Numbered from the stretch's first letter, positions 26,424 to 35,175 are shown. The stretch is 36,716 nt of DNA from an uncultured Actinomycetes bacterium (GCA_903827945.1 CAIKKN010000027.1:1-36716); one strand, 5' to 3'. A program made the numbers and translations. Notes: generated by a model from the sequence alone, not told the origin.

Positions 26424-27548
26424 GTGCGCATATCAGTTCCAAAGGAAACCCGCCCCGGCGAAAATCGCGTGGCCCTGGTTCCTGACATCATCTCCAAACT
26501 AACTCGAGCAGGACTCGAAGTGGTTATTGAATCCGGTGCAGGTGTATCTGCTCAATTTTCTGATGAGCAATTCACTAAAGCTGGTGCAATCGTAAAGAGT
26601 GGAAACGTCATAAGTGACAGCGATGTCGTGGCGTCAATCCAACCTCTAACACCTGATCAAATGAAGTCACTCAAAAAGGGCACCATTACGATCTCATTCT
26701 TATCTCCCACAACAGCTGTTGATTCGATTGAAGCAGCCGCAAGTGCCGGAGCCACAGCACTTTCCCTCGAACTTGTTCCACGTATTTCGCGTGCGCAATC
26801 GATGGATGCTCTGACTTCACAGGCACTCTGTGCGGGATACCGAGCAACACTTGTTGCAGCGGAAATGTCTCCACGCTTCTTCCCTCTTTTGATGACCGCC
26901 GCAGGAACAGTTACTCCAGCAAATGTTGTCATTCTCGGAGCAGGCGTTGCAGGACTTCAAGCAATTGCAACAGCAAAGCGACTTGGAGCAGTTGTAAGTG
27001 CTTACGATGTTCGCCCAGCTTCAGCAGATGAAGTGAAATCAATGGGCGCAAAGTTCATCACACTTGAACTTGAAGCACTCGAAGGTCAAGGCGGATATGC
27101 ACGCGAAATGACTGAAGATCGTGCAGCCCAACAACGTGCACTTCTCACGCCATATATTGCAGCAGCAGATGTACTAATTACTACGGCTGCCGTTCCTGGT
27201 CGTCCAGCTCCTCGATTGGTCACAGCTGACATGGTCGCGACGATGGCGCCAGGTTCAGTTGTTGTTGACCTTGCTTCTGAAACCGGTGGAAACGTAGAAG
27301 GAACAAAGCCCGGTGAAATTATTACAACGCCTAATGGAGTGAGAATGTGGGGCGGCAAGGATGTCCCATCACAACTTCCATTCCACGCCTCTATGTTGTT
27401 CTCACGAAACGTCGTGAATTTGCTTATGTTGATGGTGAAAACCACCGAAGGCGTAGCAACTGTTATTCCTGACTTCTCTGATGAAATTATCGATGCCGCA
27501 ACCGTTACACACGGTGGAGCTCGTCGTACTCCGGAAGGGAAGAAATAG
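26424..27548 (+). CDS. pntAA: NAD(P) transhydrogenase, subunit alpha part 1 (NAD(H)-binding)
   Basis: This soluble subunit binds NAD(H) in the proton-translocating transhydrogenase, which drives hydride from NADH to NADP+ with the proton gradient. The alanine-dehydrogenase-like N-terminus (VPKETRPGENRVALVPD) and Rossmann motif LGAGVAGLQAIATAKRLGA are clear, and RPGENRV is the expected signature. I choose GTG at 26424 because a promoter-like -10 lies 6 nt upstream; a TTG at 26418 adds two residues and cannot be excluded. The product has 374 residues, as in three-subunit enzymes of the Rhodospirillum type. pntAB follows after 2 bp. Confidence 0.93.
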   Translation: MRISVPKETRPGENRVALVPDIISKLTRAGLEVVIESGAGVSAQFSDEQFTKAGAIVKSGNVISDSDVVASIQPLTPDQMKSLKKGTITISFLSPTTAVDSIEAAASAGATALSLELVPRISRAQSMDALTSQALCAGYRATLVAAEMSPRFFPLLMTAAGTVTPANVVILGAGVAGLQAIATAKRLGAVVSAYDVRPASADEVKSMGAKFITLELEALEGQGGYAREMTEDRAAQQRALLTPYIAAADVLITTAAVPGRPAPRLVTADMVATMAPGSVVVDLASETGGNVEGTKPGEIITTPNGVRMWGGKDVPSQLPFHASMLFSRNVVNLLMLMVKTTEGVATVIPDFSDEIIDAATVTHGGARRTPEGKK

Positions 27549-27550
27549 AA

Positions 27551-27865
27551 ATGACATCCATGGCTATTCTGACAATCTTCGCACTCTCCATTTTCGTGGG
27601 ATTTGAAGTTGTCTCCAAAGTGTCTACAACTCTTCACACACCTCTTATGTCTGGTGCTAACGCGATCCACGGAATCATTCTTGTGGGCGCAATCATGGTG
27701 GCAGACGGAGCCACGAGCACGCTTGAAACCTCACTCGCTATCGCAGCAGTTCTTCTTGCCACTATCAATATGGTGGGCGGATTTGTTGTAACCGACCGCA
27801 TGCTTGAGATGTTCAAGGGAAAACCAAAAGCCGCAAAAGCTAAAGATGCGGAGGCAGCAAAGTGA
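27551..27865 (+). CDS. pntAB: NAD(P) transhydrogenase, subunit alpha part 2 (membrane)
   Basis: The 104 residues hold three hydrophobic helices (about 4-22, 38-53, 62-85) with the family signature TPLMSGANAIHGII, and a Lys/Ala-rich cytosolic end. In the three-subunit enzyme this part pairs with PntB to form the proton channel. It is separated from pntAA by 2 bp and overlaps pntB by 4 bp (GTGA). Confidence 0.95.
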   Translation: MTSMAILTIFALSIFVGFEVVSKVSTTLHTPLMSGANAIHGIILVGAIMVADGATSTLETSLAIAAVLLATINMVGGFVVTDRMLEMFKGKPKAAKAKDAEAAK

Positions 27866-29250
27866 ATAAAAACATTTACGAGCTACTCGGCTTGGCTGTA
27901 GCGCTCTCCTTTATCTTGGCCCTCAAGGGACTTTCAGCTCCTAAGACAGCGCGTCGAGGAAACTTGATTGGCGCAGCAGGTGCAACTCTGGCAACCGTTG
28001 TTGTCTTCTTTGCGCCTCTCGGAGAAGGTAAATCACATCACAACACAATCTTGATCATCGCTGCGATCGCAATTGGCGTCCTTGTTGGCGTTCCTGCTGC
28101 TCGTAAGATTCAAATGACACAAATGCCACAACTTGTTGCACTCTTCAATGGTGTTGGTGGAGGCGCTGCTGCACTCGTTGCAACGGCCGAATACCTAAAC
28201 CTTGGCGATGGCGCATCAACGGCTGAAGTTGTCGCTACAGTCTTTACGGTGATTGTTGGTTGCACATCCTTCTCTGGATCTGTTGTTACCTTCCTAAAAC
28301 TTCAAGAATTGATGACAACTCGTCCTGTTGTATTCCCTGGTGGTCGCTTCGTTATTGCAGCGACACTTGCAGGAGTACTTGGAACTGGTGGTTGGACAAT
28401 CTCTTCTGGCGGAAACACTCCCCTTCTTGTTATGGGCGGATTAGCACTCCTCTTTGGTGTGCTCTTTGTTCTTCCTGTTGGTGGCGCAGACGTTCCAATT
28501 GTTATTTCACTTCTGAACGCTTTCACCGGTCTTACAGTTGCCGCAAGTGGTTATGTACTGCAGTCAACGCTTTTGATTGTTGCCGGAACACTTGTTGGTG
28601 CTTCAGGAACAATTTTGACTCGCAAGATGGCAGAAGCGATGGGTCGTTCACTCTTTGGAACACTCTTTGGGGCCTTCACTGCAAAGCCACAAGTAGCAAC
28701 GGGTGAAGCGGAAGCTCGTTCTGTGAAATCAGGTTCTCCTGATGACGTCGCAATCTTGCTTAACTACGCACAACGCGTAGTTATCGTTCCTGGATTTGGT
28801 CTCGCTGTTGCGCAAGCACAGCACACCGTTCGCGAACTTGCGGATATGTTGGCGGCCAAGGGAATCGATGTTGCTTACGGAATTCACCCTGTTGCAGGCC
28901 GTATGCCTGGCCATATGAACGTCTTGCTTGCAGAAGCGAACGTTCCTTATGAGCAGCTTGTTGAGATGGATGAAGTTAACCCAACATTCCCACAGACCGA
29001 TGTGGTTTTGGTTGTTGGCGCTAACGACGTTGTAAATCCCGCAGCAAAGACAACACCTGGTTGCCCAATTTATGGAATGCCAATTTTGGATGTCTCTGAG
29101 GCAGGAAATGTGATCTTCCTAAAGCGCTCGATGCGCCCAGGATTCGCTGGTATTGAGAATGAACTTCTCTACGATGCGAAAACAACGTTGCTCTTTGGTG
29201 ACGCGAAAGATTCACTTACAAAAGTTGTAAATGCTCTCAAGGCGTTATAG
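27862..29250 (+). CDS. pntB: NAD(P) transhydrogenase, subunit beta
   Basis: PntB has about nine membrane helices that carry protons and a C-terminal NADP(H)-binding domain. VGGGAAALVA in the membrane part and the NADP domain motif VPGFGLAVAQAQH, followed by GIHPVAGRMPGHMNVLLAEA and GANDVVNPAA, are diagnostic. The length of 462 is standard. The GTG start overlaps the pntAB stop by 4 bp. The complex supplies NADPH for biosynthesis, and a terminator follows directly. Confidence 0.97.
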   Translation: MNKNIYELLGLAVALSFILALKGLSAPKTARRGNLIGAAGATLATVVVFFAPLGEGKSHHNTILIIAAIAIGVLVGVPAARKIQMTQMPQLVALFNGVGGGAAALVATAEYLNLGDGASTAEVVATVFTVIVGCTSFSGSVVTFLKLQELMTTRPVVFPGGRFVIAATLAGVLGTGGWTISSGGNTPLLVMGGLALLFGVLFVLPVGGADVPIVISLLNAFTGLTVAASGYVLQSTLLIVAGTLVGASGTILTRKMAEAMGRSLFGTLFGAFTAKPQVATGEAEARSVKSGSPDDVAILLNYAQRVVIVPGFGLAVAQAQHTVRELADMLAAKGIDVAYGIHPVAGRMPGHMNVLLAEANVPYEQLVEMDEVNPTFPQTDVVLVVGANDVVNPAAKTTPGCPIYGMPILDVSEAGNVIFLKRSMRPGFAGIENELLYDAKTTLLFGDAKDSLTKVVNALKAL

Positions 29251-29276
29251 AACACGTATCAAGAAGTAGTTATAAG

Positions 29277-29311
29277 AGCCCCTAGGAGAAATCTTGGGGG
29301 CTTTTCTATTT
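29277..29311 (+). terminator. Intrinsic terminator of the pnt operon
   Basis: AGCCCCTAGGA pairs with TCTTGGGGGCT over 11 bp, with two G-U pairs, around a 4-nt loop, and TTTTCTATTTTT follows. The T-tract runs into the stop codon of the convergent GNAT gene (CTA at 29306-29308 on the plus strand). Confidence 0.88.
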
Positions 29312-30214
29312 TTCAAAGGTGCTATAAGAACTTTGGGCGACCATACCCGCATTTTCGTAGAACTTGAGTGCACCAGATTTGTTTGCAATGTCAACATACA
29401 ATTCTACGGCTTCAAAGCCTTTTGATGCACAATAACTAAACGCCCACTGAAGCAATAACTTGCCTAGGCCAGTTTTCTGGTGGCTATGTTTCACGCCAAT
29501 GGTGTGTATATATCCTTGATTGATATGTGCAATTTCATCGTTAACCTCGACATAACCAACGTCTTCGCCGTTGAGGGAAAGGATGTGAATCCCGTGAGGA
29601 TCATAACTTTCAGAATCAAAACGAAAATCCTTAAAATTTTGGAGCGTACGCGGAACAAACCCAAAATGATTTGCGAAAGCATCATGTTGAATTTCATGTA
29701 CGACTTCCCAATCAAAATCACTACGCAAAGTCCGCATCGAAATTCCTACAGGGAGCGTTGGATATTCTTTGGGCAGCCCTAATTTTTTCATTGCGTACGA
29801 GGTTTGAATTCTTGTAAATCCGAGCGATTCCCAGGCTTGAACCTGTTGTACGTCTAAGTTGTTTACATTTGGCTGAAGGTTGAAGGTTGGGTCAACTAAT
29901 AAGGCTTTTTCAATGGTTTTACTGACTGCCGTGTTCATCCATTTCGAACCTGGGGTAACGGCGACCTGTGTCCAATATTTCTTACGTGATGGGTCTTCCA
30001 ATAGTCCGATGAAAGCTACTGGGACATCTGAATCTTTAGGGTATAGAAGCTGGGAGTGCCCAATTAAATCCGCTCTTCCAGTCACAAACATTTCAAGTTC
30101 CTCGGAAGACATTCCTTCAAACTTCGGATCTACATGTTTTTCCCAAGAGTCAACAATTGCTGTCGCGATATTCAGAGTCTTAGTTGTTGCAGCTTCAAGG
30201 CGATAATTACTCAC
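29306..30214 (-). CDS. Tandem GNAT acetyltransferase, mycothiol-synthase-like
   Basis: The 302 residues contain two GNAT-like halves (about 1-150 and 155-302). The second is well formed: YIHTIGVKHSHQKTGLGKLLLQWAF binds acetyl-CoA and ELYVDIANKSGALKFYENAGM is the ending seen in MshD, mycothiol synthase, which acetylates cysteinyl-glucosamine-inositol and is also a double GNAT of about 300 residues. The first half is degenerate. No other mycothiol gene is nearby, so MshD function is possible but unproved. The start is a GTG at 30214 with no Shine-Dalgarno; TATCTT 6 nt upstream could be a -10 box. Convergent with pntB. Confidence 0.7.
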   Translation of the reverse strand: MSNYRLEAATTKTLNIATAIVDSWEKHVDPKFEGMSSEELEMFVTGRADLIGHSQLLYPKDSDVPVAFIGLLEDPSRKKYWTQVAVTPGSKWMNTAVSKTIEKALLVDPTFNLQPNVNNLDVQQVQAWESLGFTRIQTSYAMKKLGLPKEYPTLPVGISMRTLRSDFDWEVVHEIQHDAFANHFGFVPRTLQNFKDFRFDSESYDPHGIHILSLNGEDVGYVEVNDEIAHINQGYIHTIGVKHSHQKTGLGKLLLQWAFSYCASKGFEAVELYVDIANKSGALKFYENAGMVAQSSYSTFEK

Positions 30215-30277
30215 AAACAGAAGATAGCAGGAGCAGTCGAAGTCTACGAGATTGGGATTGTAGATTGGGTCTTGAAG

Positions 30278-30946
30278 TTACGCCTCAGAGAGTGCTGTAG
30301 CAAGGGTCTGAGTGAAGACTTCTTGAGGTTGAGCTCCGCTAATTCCATACTTCATGTCGATGACAAAGAATGGAACGCCGTTAGCGCCGAGTTGGCGAGC
30401 AATATCTTGATCCTGCAAGACTAAATCCCGGTAATTATCGCTTATCAGCACTGCAATGACTTCGGTGCGGTCTAGACCAAGTTCATCGGTAATTGCAAGA
30501 ATGTCATCGTGGGTAAAGAGTGGCTTTGATTGTTCGAAATACGCTGAATACATCTTCTCGAGAAGTTCTTGGGCGAGCCCGGTTGATTCAGCCCACTTCA
30601 GAACGCGATGGGCGTCCATAGTGTTGCCGCTAAATGTATTTTCTAAGTCGTAACACAGACCTTCGCCATCTGCAATGGAACAAACATTTGCTTGCATCGC
30701 CGAAACTTTATCGATATCGATGTTGTATTTATCTGAAAGAAGTTCCTTTGTGGGAATGACGCCTTCAATATCTGGCTGCAATTGGAATGCACGGTGGCGA
30801 ACTTGGATTTGCACTCCAGGATTCGCAACTTTTATTTCGGCAATACCTTTTTCAAGGCGTCGCTTACCAATGAAACACCAAGGGCAAACGACATCTGACC
30901 ACACATCAACAATCATCGTCGCATCTTTTGCCTCAGAGACTGTCAC
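30278..30946 (-). CDS. DsbA-family FrnE-like thiol oxidoreductase
   Basis: The 222 residues form a thioredoxin fold with helical insert. The redox pair is C21-P-W-C24 in DVVCPWCFIGKRRLEKG, typical of FrnE/2-hydroxychromene-2-carboxylate isomerase-like cytosolic oxidoreductases; there is no signal peptide. GANGVPFFVIDMKYGISGAQP near the end gives the cis-Pro loop. Related proteins act in oxidative or electrophile stress. It starts at GTG overlapping the Old Yellow Enzyme stop by 4 bp (GTGA), so it ends the pirin-OYE-FrnE operon. Confidence 0.9.
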   Translation of the reverse strand: MTVSEAKDATMIVDVWSDVVCPWCFIGKRRLEKGIAEIKVANPGVQIQVRHRAFQLQPDIEGVIPTKELLSDKYNIDIDKVSAMQANVCSIADGEGLCYDLENTFSGNTMDAHRVLKWAESTGLAQELLEKMYSAYFEQSKPLFTHDDILAITDELGLDRTEVIAVLISDNYRDLVLQDQDIARQLGANGVPFFVIDMKYGISGAQPQEVFTQTLATALSEA

Positions 30947-32016
30947 TTTTTAGCCGGCTTTCCTCGAATTAATTGAATTGGCCAAACAACGTCGGCCCCT
31001 AAGGCTTCTGCTGCCATCAATGGCCAACGTGGGTTTCGAAGAAATTCGCGCGCCATCATTACTGCGTCCGCTTTCCCGGAAGAGATCACTTCATCGGCTT
31101 GATGAGGCTCAGTGATCATTCCAACAGCAGACGTTGTGATTCCGGTGTGAGACTTAATTGCTTCTGCAAAATGCACTTGGTAGCCAGGCCCTGGTGTGAT
31201 TTTTGCGTTGTGAACATTGCCTCCGGAGGAAGTATCAATTAAATCAGCACCAAGGTCCTTAAGTTGGGGAACTAGTTGAATGGAATCTTCTAGGGTCCAA
31301 CCTCCCTCAGTCCAATCAGATGCTGAAATGCGCACAAAGAGAGGCATCTGCGTTGGCATCTCTTTTCGAACAGCAACAACAACTTCGCGGAGGAACCTTG
31401 TGCGGTTTTCAAAAGAACCGCCATATTTATCGGTGCGATGATTAGATAGCGGTGAATAAAATTGGTGCAGCAAATATCCGTGAGCTGCATGGATTTCAAG
31501 AACATCAAAGCCTGCCTTGATTGCGCGTGAAGCTGCGGCGGCCCAAGCTCTTACTATTTCTTGTATTTCCGAAATGGTGAGCTCGCGAGGTGTTGCGTAT
31601 CCTTCATATGCGATTGCTGAGGGCGCAACAATTTCCCAACCGCCTTCTTCGGGCGTTGCCATCAAGTGATCACTCTCGCCAGGACGAGTCGTTCCGCCCT
31701 TGCGACCGGCATGTGCAAGTTGAATTCCCATTTTCACACCGTAGGAATGAGCGAGTTTAATGATTGGGGTAAAAGCGCTGGATTGCTCATCTGTCCACAT
31801 TCCTGGACATCCGATTGTTATTCGTCCCTCAGGAACAACACCCGTTGCTTCCACAAATACGAGACCGGCTCCCCCGGTTACAAATGCTCCAAGATGCGCG
31901 TGATGAAATTCTTGAATTTTGCCATCTTCACACGAGTACATGCACATTGGTGAAACCCAGATGCGATTGCTGATTTTTGTATCGCGAATTGTTAATGGGT
32001 CAAAAAGATGTGGCAT
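30943..32016 (-). CDS. NADH:flavin oxidoreductase, Old Yellow Enzyme (YqjM/NamA class)
   Basis: An FMN enzyme that reduces activated alkenes such as unsaturated carbonyls and some nitro compounds with NAD(P)H. The 357 residues show the YqjM-class features: C25 in SPMCMYS, QLAHAGRKG, and the substrate-binding His pair in EIHAAHGYLLHQF followed by SPLSNHRTDKYGGSFENRTRF. The flavin phosphate site lies near the end (KADAVMMAREFLRNP). Native substrate is unknown. One-base overlap with the pirin stop and 4-bp overlap with the FrnE-like gene indicate one transcript for handling reactive electrophiles. Confidence 0.93.
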   Translation of the reverse strand: MPHLFDPLTIRDTKISNRIWVSPMCMYSCEDGKIQEFHHAHLGAFVTGGAGLVFVEATGVVPEGRITIGCPGMWTDEQSSAFTPIIKLAHSYGVKMGIQLAHAGRKGGTTRPGESDHLMATPEEGGWEIVAPSAIAYEGYATPRELTISEIQEIVRAWAAAASRAIKAGFDVLEIHAAHGYLLHQFYSPLSNHRTDKYGGSFENRTRFLREVVVAVRKEMPTQMPLFVRISASDWTEGGWTLEDSIQLVPQLKDLGADLIDTSSGGNVHNAKITPGPGYQVHFAEAIKSHTGITTSAVGMITEPHQADEVISSGKADAVMMAREFLRNPRWPLMAAEALGADVVWPIQLIRGKPAKK

Positions 32017-33155
32017 TAGTTATTTCCTTCTTGCAGCTCTGTTGGGGCGCCATGCACATCGAGAATATCTTTTGAACCCTTAACTTGCGCAGAGTCACTC
32101 TCGCTGCGAGCCTGCACTGCATCCTTCTTAACATCCCCACCAAGCTTGTCGGTGCGGTTCAGAGGTTTATGAGTTTGATGTTCTGCAGGAACGGTGCCGA
32201 GAAGACCTTTTTGGAAGTCTTCAAATGCCTTGAGAACTTCTGCTTTTGTATTCATTACGAATGGGCCCATCCAGGCAACCTGCTCGCGAATTGGTTCTCC
32301 GCCAAGAATCAACACATCCATGGAAGGGCTGCGGGATTCTTGATTTTGATCGGCGCGAATAACAAGTAAATCACCTTCAGGATTGCCCGTCGTATTTAAA
32401 ACTGCAAGCTGCCCGTTCTGAATAGGTTGACGCTCCTCGCCAACTGTTCCATGGCCATTCAAGGTGTAAATAAGTGAGTTGTAATCACTTCGCCAAGGCA
32501 ATCGTAATTCTGCGCCAGGTGCGATAGTTGCGTGAATCATTGTCATTGCTGTTTGCGTTGATCCAGGACCTGCATGGTTTTCAAGACCCTTGACGGATCC
32601 AGCAATTACGCGCAGAAGAGCTCCGCCATCATGAGATGCGAGAAGTCCGACTTGGCTTGCACGAATATCTTGGTAGGCGGGAGTTGACCACTTCTTAATT
32701 GCAGGAAGATTTACCCACAATTGAAAGCCATGGAATAAGCCGCCAGACATAACCAAATGTTCTGGTGGTGTTTCGATATGCAATATTCCTGCGCCGGCTG
32801 TCATCCACTGTGTATCACCATTTGTAATGGTTCCACCGCCGCCGTGATTATCTTTGTGATCAAAAATTCCATCAATAATGTATGTCACTGTTTCGAAGCC
32901 ACGATGTGGGTGCCAGGGAGTTCCCTTTGGTTCACCCGGTGCATATTCCACTTCACCCATTTGATCCAAGTGAATGAATGGGTCAAGGTCCATCAAATCA
33001 ACACCAGCAAATGCACGACGAACTGGAAAACCCTCACCCTCAAAACCTTGCGGCGCTGTCGTAACACTTTTTACACGACGGGCAGGAAGGTTAATTCCCG
33101 GCGCCGTTACTACGCGCGGAAGTACGGTGATGTCGCTGACTGTTACTGCTGGCAC
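32016..33155 (-). CDS. Pirin family protein with C-terminal extension
   Basis: Pirins are double-cupin proteins with one metal, some with quercetinase activity. The metal ligands are predicted as H82 and H84 (WHPHRGFETVTY) and H126 and E128 (MTAGAGILHIETP), matching the pirin pattern. The 379-residue length exceeds the usual 230-300, with a polar last 80 residues (KPLNRTDKLGG and onward) that look disordered. The start is a GTG at 33155 with GAGGAG 8 nt upstream. It leads the operon with the Old Yellow Enzyme and FrnE-like genes. Confidence 0.92.
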   Translation of the reverse strand: MPAVTVSDITVLPRVVTAPGINLPARRVKSVTTAPQGFEGEGFPVRRAFAGVDLMDLDPFIHLDQMGEVEYAPGEPKGTPWHPHRGFETVTYIIDGIFDHKDNHGGGGTITNGDTQWMTAGAGILHIETPPEHLVMSGGLFHGFQLWVNLPAIKKWSTPAYQDIRASQVGLLASHDGGALLRVIAGSVKGLENHAGPGSTQTAMTMIHATIAPGAELRLPWRSDYNSLIYTLNGHGTVGEERQPIQNGQLAVLNTTGNPEGDLLVIRADQNQESRSPSMDVLILGGEPIREQVAWMGPFVMNTKAEVLKAFEDFQKGLLGTVPAEHQTHKPLNRTDKLGGDVKKDAVQARSESDSAQVKGSKDILDVHGAPTELQEGNN

Positions 33156-33236
33156 GTTAAGGACTCCTCGTTCGTTCTTGATTTCACAGATTCAAAGCTG
33201 GGTAAATCACTCATTGATACTGAAATGTAAGTTTGA

Positions 33237-33248
33237 TTGAATATTCAA
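33237..33248. promoter_or_regulatory. 12-bp perfect palindrome upstream of the pirin operon
   Basis: TTGAATATTCAA lies about 81 bp before the pirin GTG, in the divergent gap with the HNH gene. Palindromes of this form are typical binding sites of MarR/TetR-class regulators of electrophile or redox operons; no such regulator is in the window, so the role is inference. Confidence 0.35.
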
Positions 33249-33261
33249 CTACTCAAAGTAT

Positions 33262-33287
33262 AGAACATTTTCAATACTGAGAACATT
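33262..33287. promoter_or_regulatory. Direct repeat AGAACATT x2 in the pirin/HNH divergent gap
   Basis: AGAACATT occurs at 33262-33269 and 33280-33287, 18 bp apart, just beside the palindrome at 33237. Spacing near two helical turns could serve a dimeric activator. The gap (33156-33366) otherwise shows no gene. Confidence 0.3.
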
Positions 33288-33366
33288 CCCAGAGTTTCTA
33301 AACTATTTTGGAATTTGTGAGATTTATCCACATTCACGCTCAAGGATTTGAATTTAAGAACTCCCA

Positions 33367-35061
33367 ATGTCAGTCCTCTCCACAAAGATTCACTTTATGA
33401 ACGCCACCACCTCCACCGCATTCCAGGGGCCAATTGATTCCGTGGGAATCGAAGCTTCCGCATTGGTTGGCACAGCATCATCGGTTGGCACAGCATCATC
33501 GGTTGGCGCAGCTTCATCGGTTGGCGCAGCTTCATCGGTTGGCACAGCATCATCGGTTGGCACAGCATCATCGGTTGGCACAGCATCATCGGTTGGCACA
33601 GCATCATCGGTTGGCGCAGCTGCTCCATTGTTTGGCGCAGCATCATCGTACGCGTCTCCAAACGATCCCAACGAAGTCCGCCTTAGTGAACTGCTTGGAC
33701 TTACAGCCGGCATTGCAGTGCTTATCGAACTCCACGATATGAAGCGTGAACTCAAAACATTTAGCACCTCCGCGCGCATTGACTATCTAAGAGCGCTGCA
33801 GCGCCAAGCTTCTTGGATAAACGCTTGGGAGCAAGAAGCAATTATCGCCGTGGCCGGACTCCAGCCATCCGAGCCCGACGATTTCTTCCAAGGGCCCGAT
33901 GACATGGAACGCGAGGATGTTGCAACCGCTTTGCGACTTGCTCCACAGACTGCTCAAAATCGAATTGATATCGCACGAACTTTAGTAGGGCACTTGCCAC
34001 AGGTCTGTTCGGCGCTTGCAACGGGCGAGATTTCTGCAGCTCATGCGACATCAATTGCACGCGAAGTATCAGATATTGTCGATAAGAATGTTCCTGCTCA
34101 CACAATTCGAAAGATTGAAGAAATAGCAATTGCTCATGCTGAATTTCATACGCCATCTCAAGTAACAAATAAGGTGAGAGCCGCAATCGCAAAGTTAGCA
34201 CCTCAAGAGTTCGAAGAAGAAGCTGCCAAGGCGAAGGGCGATCGCCGTGTTGAGATTTACCCAAATAAATTTGGAATGTCGACGGTTGTTGCTATTTTGC
34301 CCGCGGCCGATGCCCAGACTCTCATGCTCGCAATCGACAAGTTGGCAAGAATTAGATTTAAAGAGGAGCTAAAGAATCAGAGCTCGCTCCAAAACGGACT
34401 CACGACCCCAGATCATGGATTCAAAAATGATAGTGATAAGAATTCGAGTTTGAATGATGGAAGTGAAGGTCTTCAAAAGAAATCAACCGGATTGCGTCTT
34501 GAACAACTTCGTGCCGACGCCCTTACCCAACTTGCCGCTTCTTATCTCGCAACTTCCAAAGATGAAGCGCTCAATCATCGCCGCCCAGTGACAGTGAACT
34601 TAACGATTGACCTAAATACGCTCCTTGGACTCGACAATAATCCAGGAATATTGATCGGATACGGCGCCATTCCGGCACAAGTTGCTCGGGAGTTGGCCGC
34701 TGATGGAAAATGGCGAAGATTCATCACCGATCCGATATCCGGCAACCTTCTCGATTACGGACGTGATACTTATGAGCCGCCACAAGCACTTATTGATTTC
34801 TTGATGGCTCGAGACCGCATATGCAGATTCCCCGGCTGCCGACAACCAGCGCGTATCGCAGACATTGATCATGCACATCCTTGGGATGATGGGGGAAATA
34901 CTTCCGCAGAAAATATGGGGCTTCTATGCAGGCGCCACCACAGAATGAAAACGGTTGGTGGGTGGAATTTAGAAAGTCATAGCGATGGCTCGTGTCAGTG
35001 GACTTCACCAAGCGGCAAAATTTACAAAGTCGACGCTCGAGCCATCAACGAAGTCGCGTAG
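33367..35061 (+). CDS. DUF222-HNH endonuclease-like protein with N-terminal repeat tract
   Basis: The protein (564 residues) has a repeat-coded Ser/Val/Gly/Thr/Ala stretch (about 33-86), a DUF222 region of the actinobacterial 13E12-repeat family (about 100-480, including QAQNRIDIARTL-like helices), and a C-terminal HNH nuclease: CRFPGC, D501-H502 in DIDHAHPW, and LCRRHHRMK. Such genes are common and often multicopy in actinobacteria; a role in mobile-element or defence biology is supposed but not shown. The repeats start within the first 40 codons, before the conserved part. Start codon: ATG at 33367; a second in-frame ATG at 33397 is possible and neither has a good Shine-Dalgarno. Confidence 0.88.
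   Translation: MSVLSTKIHFMNATTSTAFQGPIDSVGIEASALVGTASSVGTASSVGAASSVGAASSVGTASSVGTASSVGTASSVGTASSVGAAAPLFGAASSYASPNDPNEVRLSELLGLTAGIAVLIELHDMKRELKTFSTSARIDYLRALQRQASWINAWEQEAIIAVAGLQPSEPDDFFQGPDDMEREDVATALRLAPQTAQNRIDIARTLVGHLPQVCSALATGEISAAHATSIAREVSDIVDKNVPAHTIRKIEEIAIAHAEFHTPSQVTNKVRAAIAKLAPQEFEEEAAKAKGDRRVEIYPNKFGMSTVVAILPAADAQTLMLAIDKLARIRFKEELKNQSSLQNGLTTPDHGFKNDSDKNSSLNDGSEGLQKKSTGLRLEQLRADALTQLAASYLATSKDEALNHRRPVTVNLTIDLNTLLGLDNNPGILIGYGAIPAQVARELAADGKWRRFITDPISGNLLDYGRDTYEPPQALIDFLMARDRICRFPGCRQPARIADIDHAHPWDDGGNTSAENMGLLCRRHHRMKTVGGWNLESHSDGSCQWTSPSGKIYKVDARAINEVA
33463..33624 (+). repeat. 18-bp in-frame minisatellite, 9 units
   Basis: Nine contiguous 18-bp units (162 bp) encode SVGTAS-type hexapeptides. 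The order is two TCGGTTGGCACAGCATCA units (the first with one changed base), two with CGCAGCTTCA, four more of the first kind and a final CGCAGCTGCT unit. All lengths are multiples of three, so copy-number changes stay in frame. Confidence 0.97.
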
Positions 35062-35072
35062 TCACCCGAAAC

Positions 35073-35175
35073 TTGTTCCGTGACCTTGTTCCGTGACCTT
35101 GTTCCGTGACCTTGTTCCGTGACCTTGTTCCGTGACCTTGTTCCGTGACCTTGTTCCGTGACCTTGTTCCGTGTC
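35073..35175. repeat. 13-bp minisatellite, 7 perfect units plus a partial one
   Basis: TTGTTCCGTGACC is repeated seven times without a mismatch (35073-35163), then an eighth unit degenerates (TTGTTCCGTGTC). It begins 12 bp after the HNH stop and ends 28 bp before the next gene. The period is not a multiple of three and no spacers exist, so it is a non-coding tandem repeat, not a CRISPR. Confidence 0.97.

Noticed and set aside
33390-33779. Long frames on both strands across the 18-bp repeats, reading as MMLCQP or TDDAVP repeats
   Set aside because: They exist only because an 18-bp tandem repeat keeps all frames open; only the plus-strand HNH frame continues into a conserved domain.
33463-35175. 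CRISPR array
   Set aside because: Both repeat tracts are contiguous tandem copies without spacers, and there are no cas genes.
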